From JBBDNV01 sp040877415 (GTDB lineage: Bacteria > Planctomycetota > Planctomycetia > Pirellulales > PALSA-1355), in the NCBI GenBank assembly GCA_040877415.1, contig JBBDNV010000133.1, positions 1 to 64,000 of the forward strand: 64,000 nucleotides of DNA, in the 5' to 3' direction. Below the pieces are notes generated by a model. That model did not search any database. It was not told the origin of the DNA and saw only the letters and a list, made by a program, of their open reading frames with translations. The translations under genes were made by a program, and so were the position numbers. Positions within the stretch are counted from its first letter, which is position 1. Each line of letters starts with the position of its first letter. Shown piece after piece: positions 9,535-18,327 of this stretch.

Positions 9535-9638
9535 GTCGTCATCCTTCGCAAGCGAGGAATCCCCCGGCATAGCCGGGGGCTAAAATGTCGTCATCCGTCG
9601 CAAGCGAGGAATTCTCCGGCAAAGCCGGGGGCTAAAAT
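9535..9638 (+). repeat. Two tandem copies of a 52-bp hairpin repeat
   Basis: Unit 1 is 9535-9586 and unit 2 is 9587-9638. Both begin GTCGTCATCC and end GGGGGCTAAAAT. Unit 1 contains a perfect 8-bp stem CCCCCGGC/GCCGGGGG around ATA (9561-9579). Unit 2 has the same fold with mismatches. There is no T-tract, so a classic terminator is unlikely on this strand, though the hairpins may stabilise or end the efflux-sigma transcript. Confidence 0.8.
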
Positions 9639-9723
9639 GTTGACGTCGATGGCCCATGCGCAACATCAGAACTCGCGCTTCGGGCTGCTACCGAAAACGC
9701 CGCCTCGCGGTCACTTGGAACGC

Positions 9724-9732
9724 TGGTATACT
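9724..9732 (+). promoter_or_regulatory. Candidate extended -10 promoter for the kinase gene
   Basis: TGGTATACT contains a TGn extension and TATACT (5/6 match). It lies 55 bases before the ATG at 9788. No good -35 element is present, as is usual for extended -10 promoters. Confidence 0.35.
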
Positions 9733-9787
9733 TGGGGCACTCGGGTTTTCGCACCGTCTCGACCACGCCCAAGTGAGAACGACGCCG

Positions 9788-12070
9788 ATGTCGCAAGCGG
9801 CCGACACCTTGACGCACATGGAGGCATCGCTCGTCTGGGAGCGGCTTGCGCAGCACATCGATCAGTTCGCGGCCGCCTGGCACGAGGCCGAATCGCCGCC
9901 CGGGCTGGCGGAATTTCTGCCGGCGGGCCCGCCGGCCTTGCGGCGGCTGACGCTCGTCGAGGTGATCAAGGTCGACATGGAGCACCGCTGGCAGGACAAG
10001 CGGTGGCCCAAGCTGGTCGAGCAATACCTCGAAGAGTTTCCCGAATTGTCGGCCGACGGCGGCATTCCCTGCGACCTGGTGTACGAAGAATTCCACATTC
10101 GCAAGCAGCAGGGCGACGAGGTGACGTCGAGTGAGTATTGCGACCGGTTCCCCACGCGCGCCGACGAGCTGCGGCGGCTCTTGGACATCGACGCCCCCAC
10201 GCAGTCGACCGTGCTCGTCGACGCCGGGCGTCTGCCGGCGTTCGAAGTCGGCGAGAAGGTCGACGATTTCGAGCTGGTGGCCCTGTTGGGCAAAGGGGCC
10301 TTCGCCACCGTGTTCCGCGCGCGCCAAACGTCGATGCGCCGGACCGTGGCGCTGAAGATTTCGCGCGATCGCAGTTTCGAGCCGCAGACGCTGGCCCAGC
10401 TCGAACACCCGAACATCGTGCGCGTCTTCGACCAGCGCCAATTGGCCGACGCCAGGTTGCGGCTGTTGTACATGCAATACGTGCCGGGCGGCACGCTGCA
10501 CGACCTGCTCGACTATCTGCGGCGGACGCCCGCGGCGGTTAAGGGCGGCGCGGCGTTCCTGGCGGCCGTCGACCGGGCGCTGGCGATCAACGGCGAAGAG
10601 CCTCCCGGCGATTCGATGACGCGCTATAAGCTCTCCGGCGCAAGCTGGCCCCAGATCGTCTGTTGGCTCGGGGCGCGAATTGCCGGCGCGCTGGCGCATG
10701 CCCACGCACAGGGCATTCTGCACCGCGACATCAAGCCGGCCAACGTGCTGGTCGGCGCCGACGGTCAGCCGAAGCTGGCCGATTTCAACATCAGTTGCTC
10801 GAAGCTGGACGGCGTGACGCCGGCGGCCTATTTCGGGGGCACGCTGGCCTACATGTCGCCCGAGCAGCTCGAAGCCTACAACCCGGCCCACCAGCGGCAG
10901 CCCGACGAAATCGACGGCCGTGCCGACATGTACTCGCTGGGCCTCGTGCTGTGGGAGCTGTTGACCCTCGCGCGGCCGTTTGCCCTGCTGGCGCTGCCGC
11001 AAGACTGGCCGTTGGCGCTGGCCGCGATGACGGCCCAGCGCCGCGAGGGGCTGCCGCGGGAAGATCGGGCCCGAGTGCCGGCCGGCTGCCCCCGGACGAT
11101 TGTCGAGGTGCTCCTTAAGTGCCTCGAGCCGGACCCGGAAAACCGCTATCGATCCGCGGCCGAATTGGCCCGCGAACTCGACTTGTGCCTGCAGCCGCGG
11201 GCCCAGTCGCTGTTGCGCGCGCGGGGCAATTTGCAGTCGCTGGCCAAACGCCACCCGGTCACCACGACTTTGGCGCTTGGGCTCATGCCAAACGTCGTCT
11301 TGAGCGCGCTGAACATCGTTTATAACTGGAGCCAGATCGTGAACGACTTGAGCCCGGAGGCTCAGCAGTTGTTTTTCGGCTCCCAGATCATGGCGGTCAA
11401 TTCGATCGGCTATACGCTGGGGCTGGGCTACATCTTCGCGACGCACTGGAAATTGTTTCGCGCGTTGGGGCGGCTGGCCGCGGGCGGGAGAGTCGAGCCC
11501 CCGCCTTCGACCGAAATGGTGCGGCAGTGCCTGAAGTTTGGCGCCACGACGGCCATCGTCTCGGTCGCGCTGTGGACGGTTTCGGGCTTCACGTTTCCAA
11601 CCTGGATGCGCTACGGGGCCGACGGCCCGAGCCAGCTTTCGGGCGGACAGTATGTGCACTTTGTCGTATCCAACATGCTGTGCGGCCTGATCGCGGCCAC
11701 GCAAGGTTATTACGTCGTCACGTTTTTGTCGGTGCGGAATTGCTACCCGTGGCTGTTGCAAGCGCGGCCGGCCGACGCGCGCGAGCTGCCGGAACTGGCC
11801 AACCTCGCCCGCCTGGGCCGGGTCGTGCTGGGGATGACCGTGCTGGTGCCGTTTCTCGCGCTGGGCGCGCTGTTGCTCAACGACGTACAAAGAGCGGAGA
11901 TTGGAGCGATTGCCGCTACGGGCTTCTTCGGCTGCGCGCTGGCGTATTTTCTCGATCTGTCGATCCGCGCCGATCTGGGGGCGCTGGCGACGGCGATCAA
12001 CCCACACAGCGATGCCCTGTTGGCCGGCGATTCGGTGGAATCGTACCTGACCGGCTCCGGTCGCCGTTAG
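9788..12070 (+). CDS. Ser/Thr protein kinase with C-terminal membrane domain
   Basis: Hanks-type kinase of 760 residues starting at ATG 9788; an upstream in-frame ATG lies beside the repeats and is less likely. Residues 1-150 are a soluble planctomycete-style N-terminal region. The kinase domain is about 157-470: glycine loop LLGKGAFATVF, ATP-binding Lys190 (VALKIS), catalytic loop HRDIKPAN at 312-319, and MSPEQ near 355. The metal-binding DFG is DFN at 332-334. Residues about 490-740 form several membrane spans. DFN occurs in some active kinases, so loss of activity is not implied. It follows a sigma factor gene and may belong to that signalling unit (inference). Confidence 0.9.
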   Translation: MSQAADTLTHMEASLVWERLAQHIDQFAAAWHEAESPPGLAEFLPAGPPALRRLTLVEVIKVDMEHRWQDKRWPKLVEQYLEEFPELSADGGIPCDLVYEEFHIRKQQGDEVTSSEYCDRFPTRADELRRLLDIDAPTQSTVLVDAGRLPAFEVGEKVDDFELVALLGKGAFATVFRARQTSMRRTVALKISRDRSFEPQTLAQLEHPNIVRVFDQRQLADARLRLLYMQYVPGGTLHDLLDYLRRTPAAVKGGAAFLAAVDRALAINGEEPPGDSMTRYKLSGASWPQIVCWLGARIAGALAHAHAQGILHRDIKPANVLVGADGQPKLADFNISCSKLDGVTPAAYFGGTLAYMSPEQLEAYNPAHQRQPDEIDGRADMYSLGLVLWELLTLARPFALLALPQDWPLALAAMTAQRREGLPREDRARVPAGCPRTIVEVLLKCLEPDPENRYRSAAELARELDLCLQPRAQSLLRARGNLQSLAKRHPVTTTLALGLMPNVVLSALNIVYNWSQIVNDLSPEAQQLFFGSQIMAVNSIGYTLGLGYIFATHWKLFRALGRLAAGGRVEPPPSTEMVRQCLKFGATTAIVSVALWTVSGFTFPTWMRYGADGPSQLSGGQYVHFVVSNMLCGLIAATQGYYVVTFLSVRNCYPWLLQARPADARELPELANLARLGRVVLGMTVLVPFLALGALLLNDVQRAEIGAIAATGFFGCALAYFLDLSIRADLGALATAINPHSDALLAGDSVESYLTGSGRR

Positions 12071-12363
12071 CCGCTTGATCCGTCGGCAATTCTGCTAGAA
12101 TGATGCCCGTCGCATTTTTTCGGTCTCCGGTGATTCCGATCCTTTGCTTCGAGCCGGGTTGTTGCCCTAAACGATTGCCGGCCCGTGATTTGTGCCCTTT
12201 CGATCGCAACCTAGACTTGTACAGCTAAGCGCGGCCGTGTGCGGTGTTCTCGGCCCGCCGATCGATGGCGGGCGAGTTCGCAATTGCGCTCGCCGCCCGA
12301 GCACAAGGTTTGAAACGAGCGCGATCCAAACTGGGCACAAGTATTGAAGAAAGGGCATTTGTC
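12071..12363. other. Intergenic region before the HdeD-like gene
   Basis: No convincing gene. It holds TAGAAT at 12096-12101 with TTGATC 15 bases upstream, a poor promoter candidate. An open frame continues upstream of 12364 in frame with the next gene but lacks a ribosome site. Confidence 0.35.
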
Positions 12364-12951
12364 ATGAACCCGAATCTTTCCGCACCCGGTGCATTGAAGC
12401 ACGAACTGGAACACATGAGCGCCCATTGGTGGTGGTTCATCCTGTTGGGGGCCTTGCTGGCCGTCTGCGGCACGGCCGCGATTGTCTTTCCGCCGGTTTT
12501 GGTCGGCACCACGATCATCGTGCCGGTGGTGCTGGGCGTGTTGTTGATGGTCGGCGGCGTGGCCACGATCATCAGCTCGTTCTGGGCCGGCAAGTGGAGC
12601 GGGTTTTTGCTGCAACTGCTGGTCGGTATTCTCTACCTGGCCGTGGGTTTCGTATTCACCGAGAATCCGTTCGAGACCGCCCTGGCGCTGACGCTGTTTA
12701 TCGCCATTGCCTTTATCATCATGGGAGTGTTCCGCACCACGGCGGCTTTGGTTTTGCAGTTTCCGCAGTGGGGTTGGTCGCTGCTCAACGGCGTGATCAC
12801 CTTCATGGCCGGCATCATCATCTATCGCAGCCTGCCCGAAGGCGCCTTTTGGGTCATCGGCTTGCTGATCGGCCTGGAAATGATTTTCAATGGCTGGATG
12901 TGGATCATGCTTTCGCTAGGGCTAAGGAGCATGCACGTCAGAAACGCCTAG
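12364..12951 (+). CDS. HdeD family acid-resistance-like membrane protein
   Basis: Small integral-membrane protein of 195 residues with six predicted hydrophobic segments, matching the HdeD/DUF308 family in length and topology. Members are linked to acid or general stress in enterobacteria; the role here is unknown. I set the start at ATG 12364 because a purine-rich GAAAGG sits about 10 bases upstream and the mature-like N-terminus MNPNLSAPG follows. Hydrophobic runs include WWWFILLGALLAVCG near the N-terminus and FWVIGLLIGLEMIF near the C-terminus. The stop lies next to copy A of the 97-bp palindromic repeat. Confidence 0.85.
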   Translation: MNPNLSAPGALKHELEHMSAHWWWFILLGALLAVCGTAAIVFPPVLVGTTIIVPVVLGVLLMVGGVATIISSFWAGKWSGFLLQLLVGILYLAVGFVFTENPFETALALTLFIAIAFIIMGVFRTTAALVLQFPQWGWSLLNGVITFMAGIIIYRSLPEGAFWVIGLLIGLEMIFNGWMWIMLSLGLRSMHVRNA

Positions 12952-12953
12952 CT

Positions 12954-13050
12954 GGCCGTTGAAAAATGGGACTGGCTCCGAGCCGTTTACGGTATGTCCC
13001 GAGAATAAAAGGTGATCGCGAGGTGCCTGTCCCAATTTTTCAACACGCTG
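12954..13050 (+). repeat. 97-bp palindromic repeat, copy A (diverged)
   Basis: It runs from GGCCGTTGAAAAATGGGAC to TTTTTCAACACGCTG. The outer arms are well conserved with copies B-D, but the centre differs mostly by G/C to A/T changes, as in an old decaying copy. Same orientation as copy D. Confidence 0.85.
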
Positions 13051-13128
13051 CGACTGATGCTATAGAAGTACGACGCGGGCTTACCGCTACCGTTGGTATC
13101 ACTGAAAGTTTGTACGGAGGGTTTCATC

Positions 13129-14091
13129 ATGCTTGCGCGCAGCGGGCTTCGAGTGGGAGGGTTCTGGGCACTTGTGGCCGCGTCGTTCTTGGCGGCTTCG
13201 GCCACCAGCGCGATGGCACAACGGGCGACAAAGGCGGCGGGGGCGAATCAGAAACCCGCCGGTGCAAAGCCGGCCGGCGACGAGGCGGCCATTCGCGCCT
13301 CGGCCGACGATTACGTGAAGGCGTTTAACGCCGGCGACGCCAAGGCCGTGGCGGCCACTTGGACCGACGACGGTGAATTCGTCGACGAGAACGGACGCAA
13401 GTTTCACGGCCGCGACGCGATCGAACAGGAATTCGCCGCGATTTTCGCCGACGAGCCCGGAGCCAAAATCGAGGTCGCCATCGAGTCGATCAAGTTCCTG
13501 ACTCCCGACGTGGCGGTCGAAAGCGGCACCGCGCGCGCCCGCTCGAGCACTAGCGCCGGTGGTCCGCCCGTCACGTACAACGCCGTACACGTAAAGCGCA
13601 ACGGCAAGTGGCTCTTGTCGAACGTCACCGAGTCGCGCCCGGCGGTGGCTCCGAGCGAAGATCACCTGGCCGGCTTGGGCTGGCTGGTGGGAGAGTGGAA
13701 AGCCGACCTGGGCGGCGGCAAAACCTATCGCGTGACGTGCCAGTGGATGCCCGAAAAGAGCTTCCTCAGCCGCACGTTTACGGTCAGCAAAAACGAAAGT
13801 GCCATCAGCTCCGGCACCGAGATCATCGGCTGGGATCCGGCGGCGGGGCAGATCGTTTCCTGGACGTTTGATTCTACTGGCGGCTTCGGCCACGAAATGT
13901 GGGAGGACATGGGCGCGCGGTGGCGGATCGACGCCTCGAGCATCCTGCCCGACGGCGGCACGAGCCTGTCGACCAATCTGATGACGAAGACCAACGACAA
14001 CTCGTTTACATGGCGGAGCGTGGAGCGTAGCTTGAACGATCAGCTTCTGCCCGACACGGCCGAGGTCCGCGTCCAGCGCGTCTCAAAATAA
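13129..14091 (+). CDS. Secreted SnoaL-like/DUF4440 protein
   Basis: Exported protein of 320 residues. A strong GGAGG (13116-13120) sits 8 bases before ATG 13129, which decides this start over an earlier in-frame codon. Residues 1-30 are a signal peptide ending AMA. Residues about 45-170 form a SnoaL/nuclear-transport-factor-2-like domain: AAIRASADDYVKAFNAGD, then FVDENGRKFHGRDAI and WLLSNVTES, as in the SgcJ/EcaC or DUF4440 group. Residues about 178-318 form a second domain opening with LGWLVGEWKADL, like lipocalin-type DUF1579 proteins. Ligand and reaction are unknown. Confidence 0.82.
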   Translation: MLARSGLRVGGFWALVAASFLAASATSAMAQRATKAAGANQKPAGAKPAGDEAAIRASADDYVKAFNAGDAKAVAATWTDDGEFVDENGRKFHGRDAIEQEFAAIFADEPGAKIEVAIESIKFLTPDVAVESGTARARSSTSAGGPPVTYNAVHVKRNGKWLLSNVTESRPAVAPSEDHLAGLGWLVGEWKADLGGGKTYRVTCQWMPEKSFLSRTFTVSKNESAISSGTEIIGWDPAAGQIVSWTFDSTGGFGHEMWEDMGARWRIDASSILPDGGTSLSTNLMTKTNDNSFTWRSVERSLNDQLLPDTAEVRVQRVSK

Positions 14092-14159
14092 TGCCGCGCC
14101 CGTCCGCGAGGAGGGCGCGCGGCCGCGTCAAAACTGTTTACCTGCGGAAGGAGTTTGCG

Positions 14160-15335
14160 ATGTTGAGAACTGCAACCACAATCATGGCCGCCGTTTCGCT
14201 TTTGCTTTGCCAGGCGCAGCCGTGCGCGGCTCGCGGCGGCGGTGGATTTCACGGCGGCGGCGCTGGCGGCGGTGGATTTCACGGCGGCGGCGCTGGCGGC
14301 GGTGGATTCGGCGGCTATCGCCCCGGCGGTTTTGGTGGCGGCGGGTTCAGCGGCGCGTCTCGAACCGGCGGCGGATTCGATGGTTTCGGCGGCAATCGGC
14401 CCGGCGGATTCGATCGCGCCGGCGGCTTTGACGGCGCGCGGGGCCTGGATGGCGACCGCCCGGGGAATCTGCAAAACTTCGACCGCGACGGGGGATTCAA
14501 TCGACTGAATCCGGCCGGACGTTCTCTGGACGGCCTCGGACAGTTCGGCCAGCGCGCGCACGCCGGATTACCCAGCGATTTCGGTTTCGGACACGCCGGC
14601 GCGCGCGGTTATTTGCCGGCCGGCCACGCGACGCACGCCTGGTCGCAAAACACGATGCGCAACCGGGCCCAAAACGTGCGCAACAATTTCTGGCACAACA
14701 ACTACTTCAACCGCGACTGGTGGCGCGATCATCCCGGCGCGTGGTTCGCGGGCGGTTGGGCCGCCGGCACGGCCTGGGCTTTGACCGCCTGGCCCGTCTT
14801 GGGGCCCTGGTACGGCTGGGGAGCGGTCGATCCGATCTACTACGAGTACGGCACCAACATCGTCTACAACAACGACGAGGTGTACTACGGCGACCAGCCG
14901 GTGGCCACGGCCCAGCAATACTACGATCAGGCCGCCGACATCGCCTCGACGGCCCAGCAAACCAGCGGTTCGCAGAGCGAGTGGAAGCCGCTGGGCGTGT
15001 TCGGATTGGTGCAGGGCGAACAGGCCAGCGCCAGCGCGGTGTTTCAATTGGCCACCAACAAGGAAGGCGCGATCGGCGGAAACTTTTGCGACATGTTGAC
15101 CGGTTCGACCCTGCAGGTGCACGGAACGGTCGACAAGCAAACGCAACGCGCCGCCTGGACCGTGGGCGATAACAAGTCCACGGTCTACGATACCGGCATT
15201 TACAACTTGACCAAGGACGAGGCGCCGCTGTTGGTGCACTTCGGCAAGGACCGCACCGAACAGTGGATGCTCGTGCGTCTCAAACAGCCCGACCAGGCCC
15301 AAAACGGGCAGAAAAGCCCGAAAAGCCAGAACTGA
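14160..15335 (+). CDS. Glycine-rich secreted protein, hypothetical
   Basis: Exported or surface protein of 391 residues. GGAAGGAG lies about 6 bases before ATG 14160, so I prefer this to the codon at 14091 that overlaps the previous stop. The signal peptide is about 1-24. Residues 25-125 are very Gly-rich, with two perfect GGGGFHGGGA units. Then comes an Asn/Trp/Tyr-rich segment (NNFWHNNYFNRDWWRDHPGAWF) and a hydrophobic stretch near 200-220. A C-terminal domain of about 120 residues has WxLGVFGL and QWMLVRL features. Such proteins are common in planctomycetes without known function. Confidence 0.75.
   Translation: MLRTATTIMAAVSLLLCQAQPCAARGGGGFHGGGAGGGGFHGGGAGGGGFGGYRPGGFGGGGFSGASRTGGGFDGFGGNRPGGFDRAGGFDGARGLDGDRPGNLQNFDRDGGFNRLNPAGRSLDGLGQFGQRAHAGLPSDFGFGHAGARGYLPAGHATHAWSQNTMRNRAQNVRNNFWHNNYFNRDWWRDHPGAWFAGGWAAGTAWALTAWPVLGPWYGWGAVDPIYYEYGTNIVYNNDEVYYGDQPVATAQQYYDQAADIASTAQQTSGSQSEWKPLGVFGLVQGEQASASAVFQLATNKEGAIGGNFCDMLTGSTLQVHGTVDKQTQRAAWTVGDNKSTVYDTGIYNLTKDEAPLLVHFGKDRTEQWMLVRLKQPDQAQNGQKSPKSQN
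14235..14308 (+). repeat. 30-bp tandem coding repeats in the Gly-rich gene
   Basis: Two full 30-base units (14235-14264, 14265-14294) and a partial third, each encoding ten residues. They begin GCGGCGGTGGATTTCACGG. They are a likely site of length variation by slippage. Confidence 0.75.
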
Positions 15336-15388
15336 TCGCCGCGTGCCATCTGGTGCCAACCCGAGGCTTGTCCAGCCGTGTTGGTTAG

Positions 15389-15485
15389 CAGCGTGTTGAA
15401 AAACTGGGACAGGCACCTCGCGACCGCCGTTTTTCGCGGGTCTCGCCGCGACGTGCTCGGAGCCAGTCCCATTTTTCAAGGGCCC
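15389..15485 (-). repeat. 97-bp palindromic repeat, copy B
   Basis: It begins CAGCGTGTTGAAAAACTGG and ends CCATTTTTCAAGGGCCC. Opposite orientation to copies A and D. It lies exactly between two converging genes, two bases from the NagA-like stop. Confidence 0.9.
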
Positions 15486-15486
15486 G

Positions 15487-16686
15487 TTAGCGTCGCGCGG
15501 CGTCCACATTTTGCAGTCGGCCGCCGGTAACCGTCGCGCGGACCACAAGCTGCGACGCGGGGCCGTCCGGCCCGTCGGTCAAATCGAAGAGGGTCATGTC
15601 GGCCGCGTCGCCCGGCAGCAATTCGACGGGCACTCGTCCCAGCAGCCGGGCAGGGTGGTGGCTGGCCATCTTGACCGCCGTCTCCAAATCGACGCCGGCA
15701 AACCGCATGACGTTGGCCACGCCCGCGCCGATTGGCCGCGATGCTCCGGCCAAAAGCTGGTCCTGAGCGGCGATCACGAGCCGGCCGTCATCGAGAATCT
15801 CCAATTCGCACAGTTGCGTGCTGTAGCGGCCCGGGGCGAGGCCGGCCAAGCCGGACAAATCGCTTACCAGCAAGCACCGCTCGGGAGTCTTGGCGCGGAC
15901 CATGCACTTGACCACCTCGGGGGGCAGATGATGGCCGTCGACAATCAAGCTGGCCGCCAGCCGATCTTCGGCCATCTGGTCCCACAGATAGTTCGGGTGG
16001 CGGCGCAACGTGCGATGCGCGCCGTTGCCCAAGTGGGTGCTGAGGGTGGCCCCCGCGTCGACCGCCGCCTTGATTTGCGCCGAGAGCGCGCCGGTGTGGC
16101 CGATCGCCACGACCACGCCGCTGGCGGCGACTCGGCGGATGAACTCGGGGGCTTCGTCGTATTCGGGCGAGAGCGTGAGAATCCGGATTCGCCCGTCGGC
16201 GGCTTCTTGAAAACGCGCGAACTCGTCCCAATCGGGCTTGCGGCAATGTTCCAGGGGGTGCGCGCCGCGGGGTCCGTCTTCGCTGGCGATATAGGGCCCT
16301 TCCAGGTGAATGCCCACCGCGGTTTGCGCCACGTCTGGCAGGCGGCGACAAGCCAGCGCGATCGTGCGCAGGCTGTGCGCGATCGTTTCGAAGCCGGCGG
16401 TCGTGACGGTGGGGCAGAACTGCGTGACGCCAAACGTCGCCTGGATGCGAGCGATTTCGGCGACTTTTTCCACCGTCAGCGCCAGGGAGCTGAACTCCTG
16501 TCCGCCGTAACCGTTGCTCTGCAGGTCGATAAAGCCGGGGGCGACCCAACTGAGACTTTCCGGCTCAAGCGCACCGTCGGCGAGCTCGCGCACCGCGACG
16601 ATCTTGCCGCCGGCGGTGTCCAGTTGCACGGCGCGGCCCGTCCGGTAGTGCCGGCCCGTCAATTGCATCGATTGGTCCGGGTTCAT
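15487..16686 (-). CDS. nagA: N-acetylglucosamine-6-phosphate deacetylase-like amidohydrolase
   Basis: Metal-dependent amidohydrolase of 399 residues, likely removing acetyl from GlcNAc-6-phosphate in amino-sugar breakdown. Visible family marks: GFIDLQSNGYGG near 51-62, HLEGPY with metal Glu129, His197 in IGHTG, His218 in STHLGN, His252 in DGHH, and candidate catalytic Asp276 in VSDLSG. The usual HLFNAM is HLGNGAH here, so the exact substrate may differ. The frame is open upstream to 16839, but ATG 16686 gives the family-like N-terminus and avoids overlap. No amino-sugar genes are adjacent. Confidence 0.82.
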   Translation of the reverse strand: MNPDQSMQLTGRHYRTGRAVQLDTAGGKIVAVRELADGALEPESLSWVAPGFIDLQSNGYGGQEFSSLALTVEKVAEIARIQATFGVTQFCPTVTTAGFETIAHSLRTIALACRRLPDVAQTAVGIHLEGPYIASEDGPRGAHPLEHCRKPDWDEFARFQEAADGRIRILTLSPEYDEAPEFIRRVAASGVVVAIGHTGALSAQIKAAVDAGATLSTHLGNGAHRTLRRHPNYLWDQMAEDRLAASLIVDGHHLPPEVVKCMVRAKTPERCLLVSDLSGLAGLAPGRYSTQLCELEILDDGRLVIAAQDQLLAGASRPIGAGVANVMRFAGVDLETAVKMASHHPARLLGRVPVELLPGDAADMTLFDLTDGPDGPASQLVVRATVTGGRLQNVDAARR

Positions 16687-16804
16687 CGGCGATGTGATAG
16701 GAAGGCGATCGCGTTTGCGCTTGTATCGTAATCGGATACGATGCCAGGCCGCAAGCGTGCGGATGCCGGGTGCGATCGCCGAATGGTGCGATTTCGCGGG
16801 CGAT

Positions 16805-17224
16805 TTAGTAGCGCGGCTCGACGGTCCGCAGGACGACAATCGGCGTGGAATAGGGGTGCCAGCGATGCGGATCGTAGGTGTTCGAGCCCCAATACGGCGC
16901 GTAGCTGCTCATGGTCGGGGTCGACGAAACCATCGGCCGCGAGTTGCTCATGCCGTACCACTGTAGCGCGGCCAACCGTTCGGCGCGCTGCGCGCCGCGC
17001 AATTCGGCGCGGCGCCGCACCGCCATCTTCGGATTCTCGTAACGGATGCGCTCTCGTTCGTAGAACCACATTTCGGGCGTTCCTGTCACGGTGACCATCG
17101 GCGCTTGCGCGGGGGCCGTCGTCGACTCGTCACCCGGCGCGTCAAACGGCGAATCTCCGGCGGCGCACGGCCGCGTCAAGGCAATTAGCAAAAGCGACAG
17201 CGGAATCCAAGACAGGCGAAGCAT
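16805..17224 (-). CDS. Small secreted hypothetical protein
   Basis: Protein of 139 residues with a clear signal peptide: MLRLSWIPLSLLLIALTRPCAAG. GGAGA lies 7 bases before ATG 17224, which sets the start although the frame is open much further upstream. The mature part is Pro/Arg/Tyr-rich, with WFYERERIRYENP in the middle and YAPYWGSNTYDPHRWHP near the end. I recognise no domain. Confidence 0.65.
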   Translation of the reverse strand: MLRLSWIPLSLLLIALTRPCAAGDSPFDAPGDESTTAPAQAPMVTVTGTPEMWFYERERIRYENPKMAVRRRAELRGAQRAERLAALQWYGMSNSRPMVSSTPTMSSYAPYWGSNTYDPHRWHPYSTPIVVLRTVEPRY

Positions 17225-17453
17225 CGGCAAGTCTCCTATGCGGCGCGCGGCCGGGGGTGTCCCCGCGGCGGCGCGGACGGGAAAGTGAATTGGGTCAGAC
17301 AGCAAGTTCGCCGCAAACGTCGGCGCGGGTACACCGTGGCGGCTCGCTACTAGTGCCTTTCGGCCCGGAAAGGGTGGCGGGATTAAGCGAATCGCGCGGT
17401 CGTTTGCATCGACGCAACGATGCCAACGAACAAGACTGGGTAAACTGGCTGGC

Positions 17454-18287
17454 TCAGGCCAACGGCGTTGTCGATGGCTGCACAAACGCCCCATAGTTGC
17501 GGTCATCTTCGACAACCAGCACGTAGACGTTCGACCCCGACTGCCAATAGGCGACCGCTTGGCCGCCGGTGGTTGATTGCGGCGCTAGCGGCGGCGCAGC
17601 AGGCAGGCCAGCCCGCGTCATGTGGGCCACATAGAGCATCGCTTTGCCCGCCTTGGCGTGCACCAGTTCGTACGCCACAACGGGAACGGTCGCGAAACGG
17701 CCAATTTGTTGCCACCGGCCGGGCGGGACGAGGATGGCAGTGGGGACCGCGAAGTCGCGAGGCGGGCCGGCGATCTGCCAGTCGTTTCTCAGCTCTTCGC
17801 GCCATTGGTCGGCCAGAACTTCCAGCGGCAAATCATTGCCCAGTCGCAGCCAGTTGCCGACGACGATGACGAGCACGCAGGCCCCAAGGGCCAACGACAC
17901 CCCGCCCGCCCAGTGACGCCGAGACCAGGCTCGGCGATTGGGCACAGGCGATCCTGGTGCGACTTGTGCGACTTGTGCGTCGCGGGGCGCCTTGTCCGTC
18001 CGCGATGCCGACGCGACCACGCCGGCCAAGAGCTCCGGGGAACGGCCGGCCGATTCGTCTTGGGCCGCACGCAGGCGATCGAGAATGCGTTCGGCCAGGC
18101 CCGGCGGGACGCTCACTTCGTCCAGCGACTTCGAAATCGCCGCGTCCCACGCTTGCACCCGCTCGAAAGCCAGACGAGCTTCCGGATCGTCCTCGACCAG
18201 ACGGGCCGCGTCGGCCAATTCGGGCGACTGCAAGTCATCGCTGCCGGGGCGGCAAGCTTCGATGCTTTCGCGAATGCGTTTGTCCAT
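17454..18287 (-). CDS. Probable membrane anti-sigma factor
   Basis: Single-pass membrane protein of 277 residues. Residues 1-75 are soluble and helical (DKRIRESIEACRPG, then VPPGLAERILDRL). One membrane helix is at about 127-146. The C-terminal 130 residues would face the periplasm. It lies 40 bases downstream of an ECF sigma gene on the same strand, the usual place for an anti-sigma factor. The N-terminus lacks a clear HxxxCxxC zinc site, so it is not a textbook ZAS-type protein. The function comes from topology and neighbourhood, not from a recognised domain. Confidence 0.7.
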   Translation of the reverse strand: MDKRIRESIEACRPGSDDLQSPELADAARLVEDDPEARLAFERVQAWDAAISKSLDEVSVPPGLAERILDRLRAAQDESAGRSPELLAGVVASASRTDKAPRDAQVAQVAPGSPVPNRRAWSRRHWAGGVSLALGACVLVIVVGNWLRLGNDLPLEVLADQWREELRNDWQIAGPPRDFAVPTAILVPPGRWQQIGRFATVPVVAYELVHAKAGKAMLYVAHMTRAGLPAAPPLAPQSTTGGQAVAYWQSGSNVYVLVVEDDRNYGAFVQPSTTPLA

Positions 18288-18327
18288 CTGCGACCTTTTT
18301 TGTCCGGAGCGCGTGGATTGGGCCGTG

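Noticed and set aside
15200..15472. Open frame over copy B of the 97-bp element encoding GLAPSTSRRDPRKTAVARC
   Set aside because: The same peptide text recurs wherever the 97-bp repeat occurs (also near 42748-42996), so it is a by-product of the repeat, not a gene.
16687..16839. 51-codon extension of the NagA-like gene
   Set aside because: It overlaps the start of the neighbouring gene and is rich in Ser/Arg as is typical for non-coding GC-rich frames.
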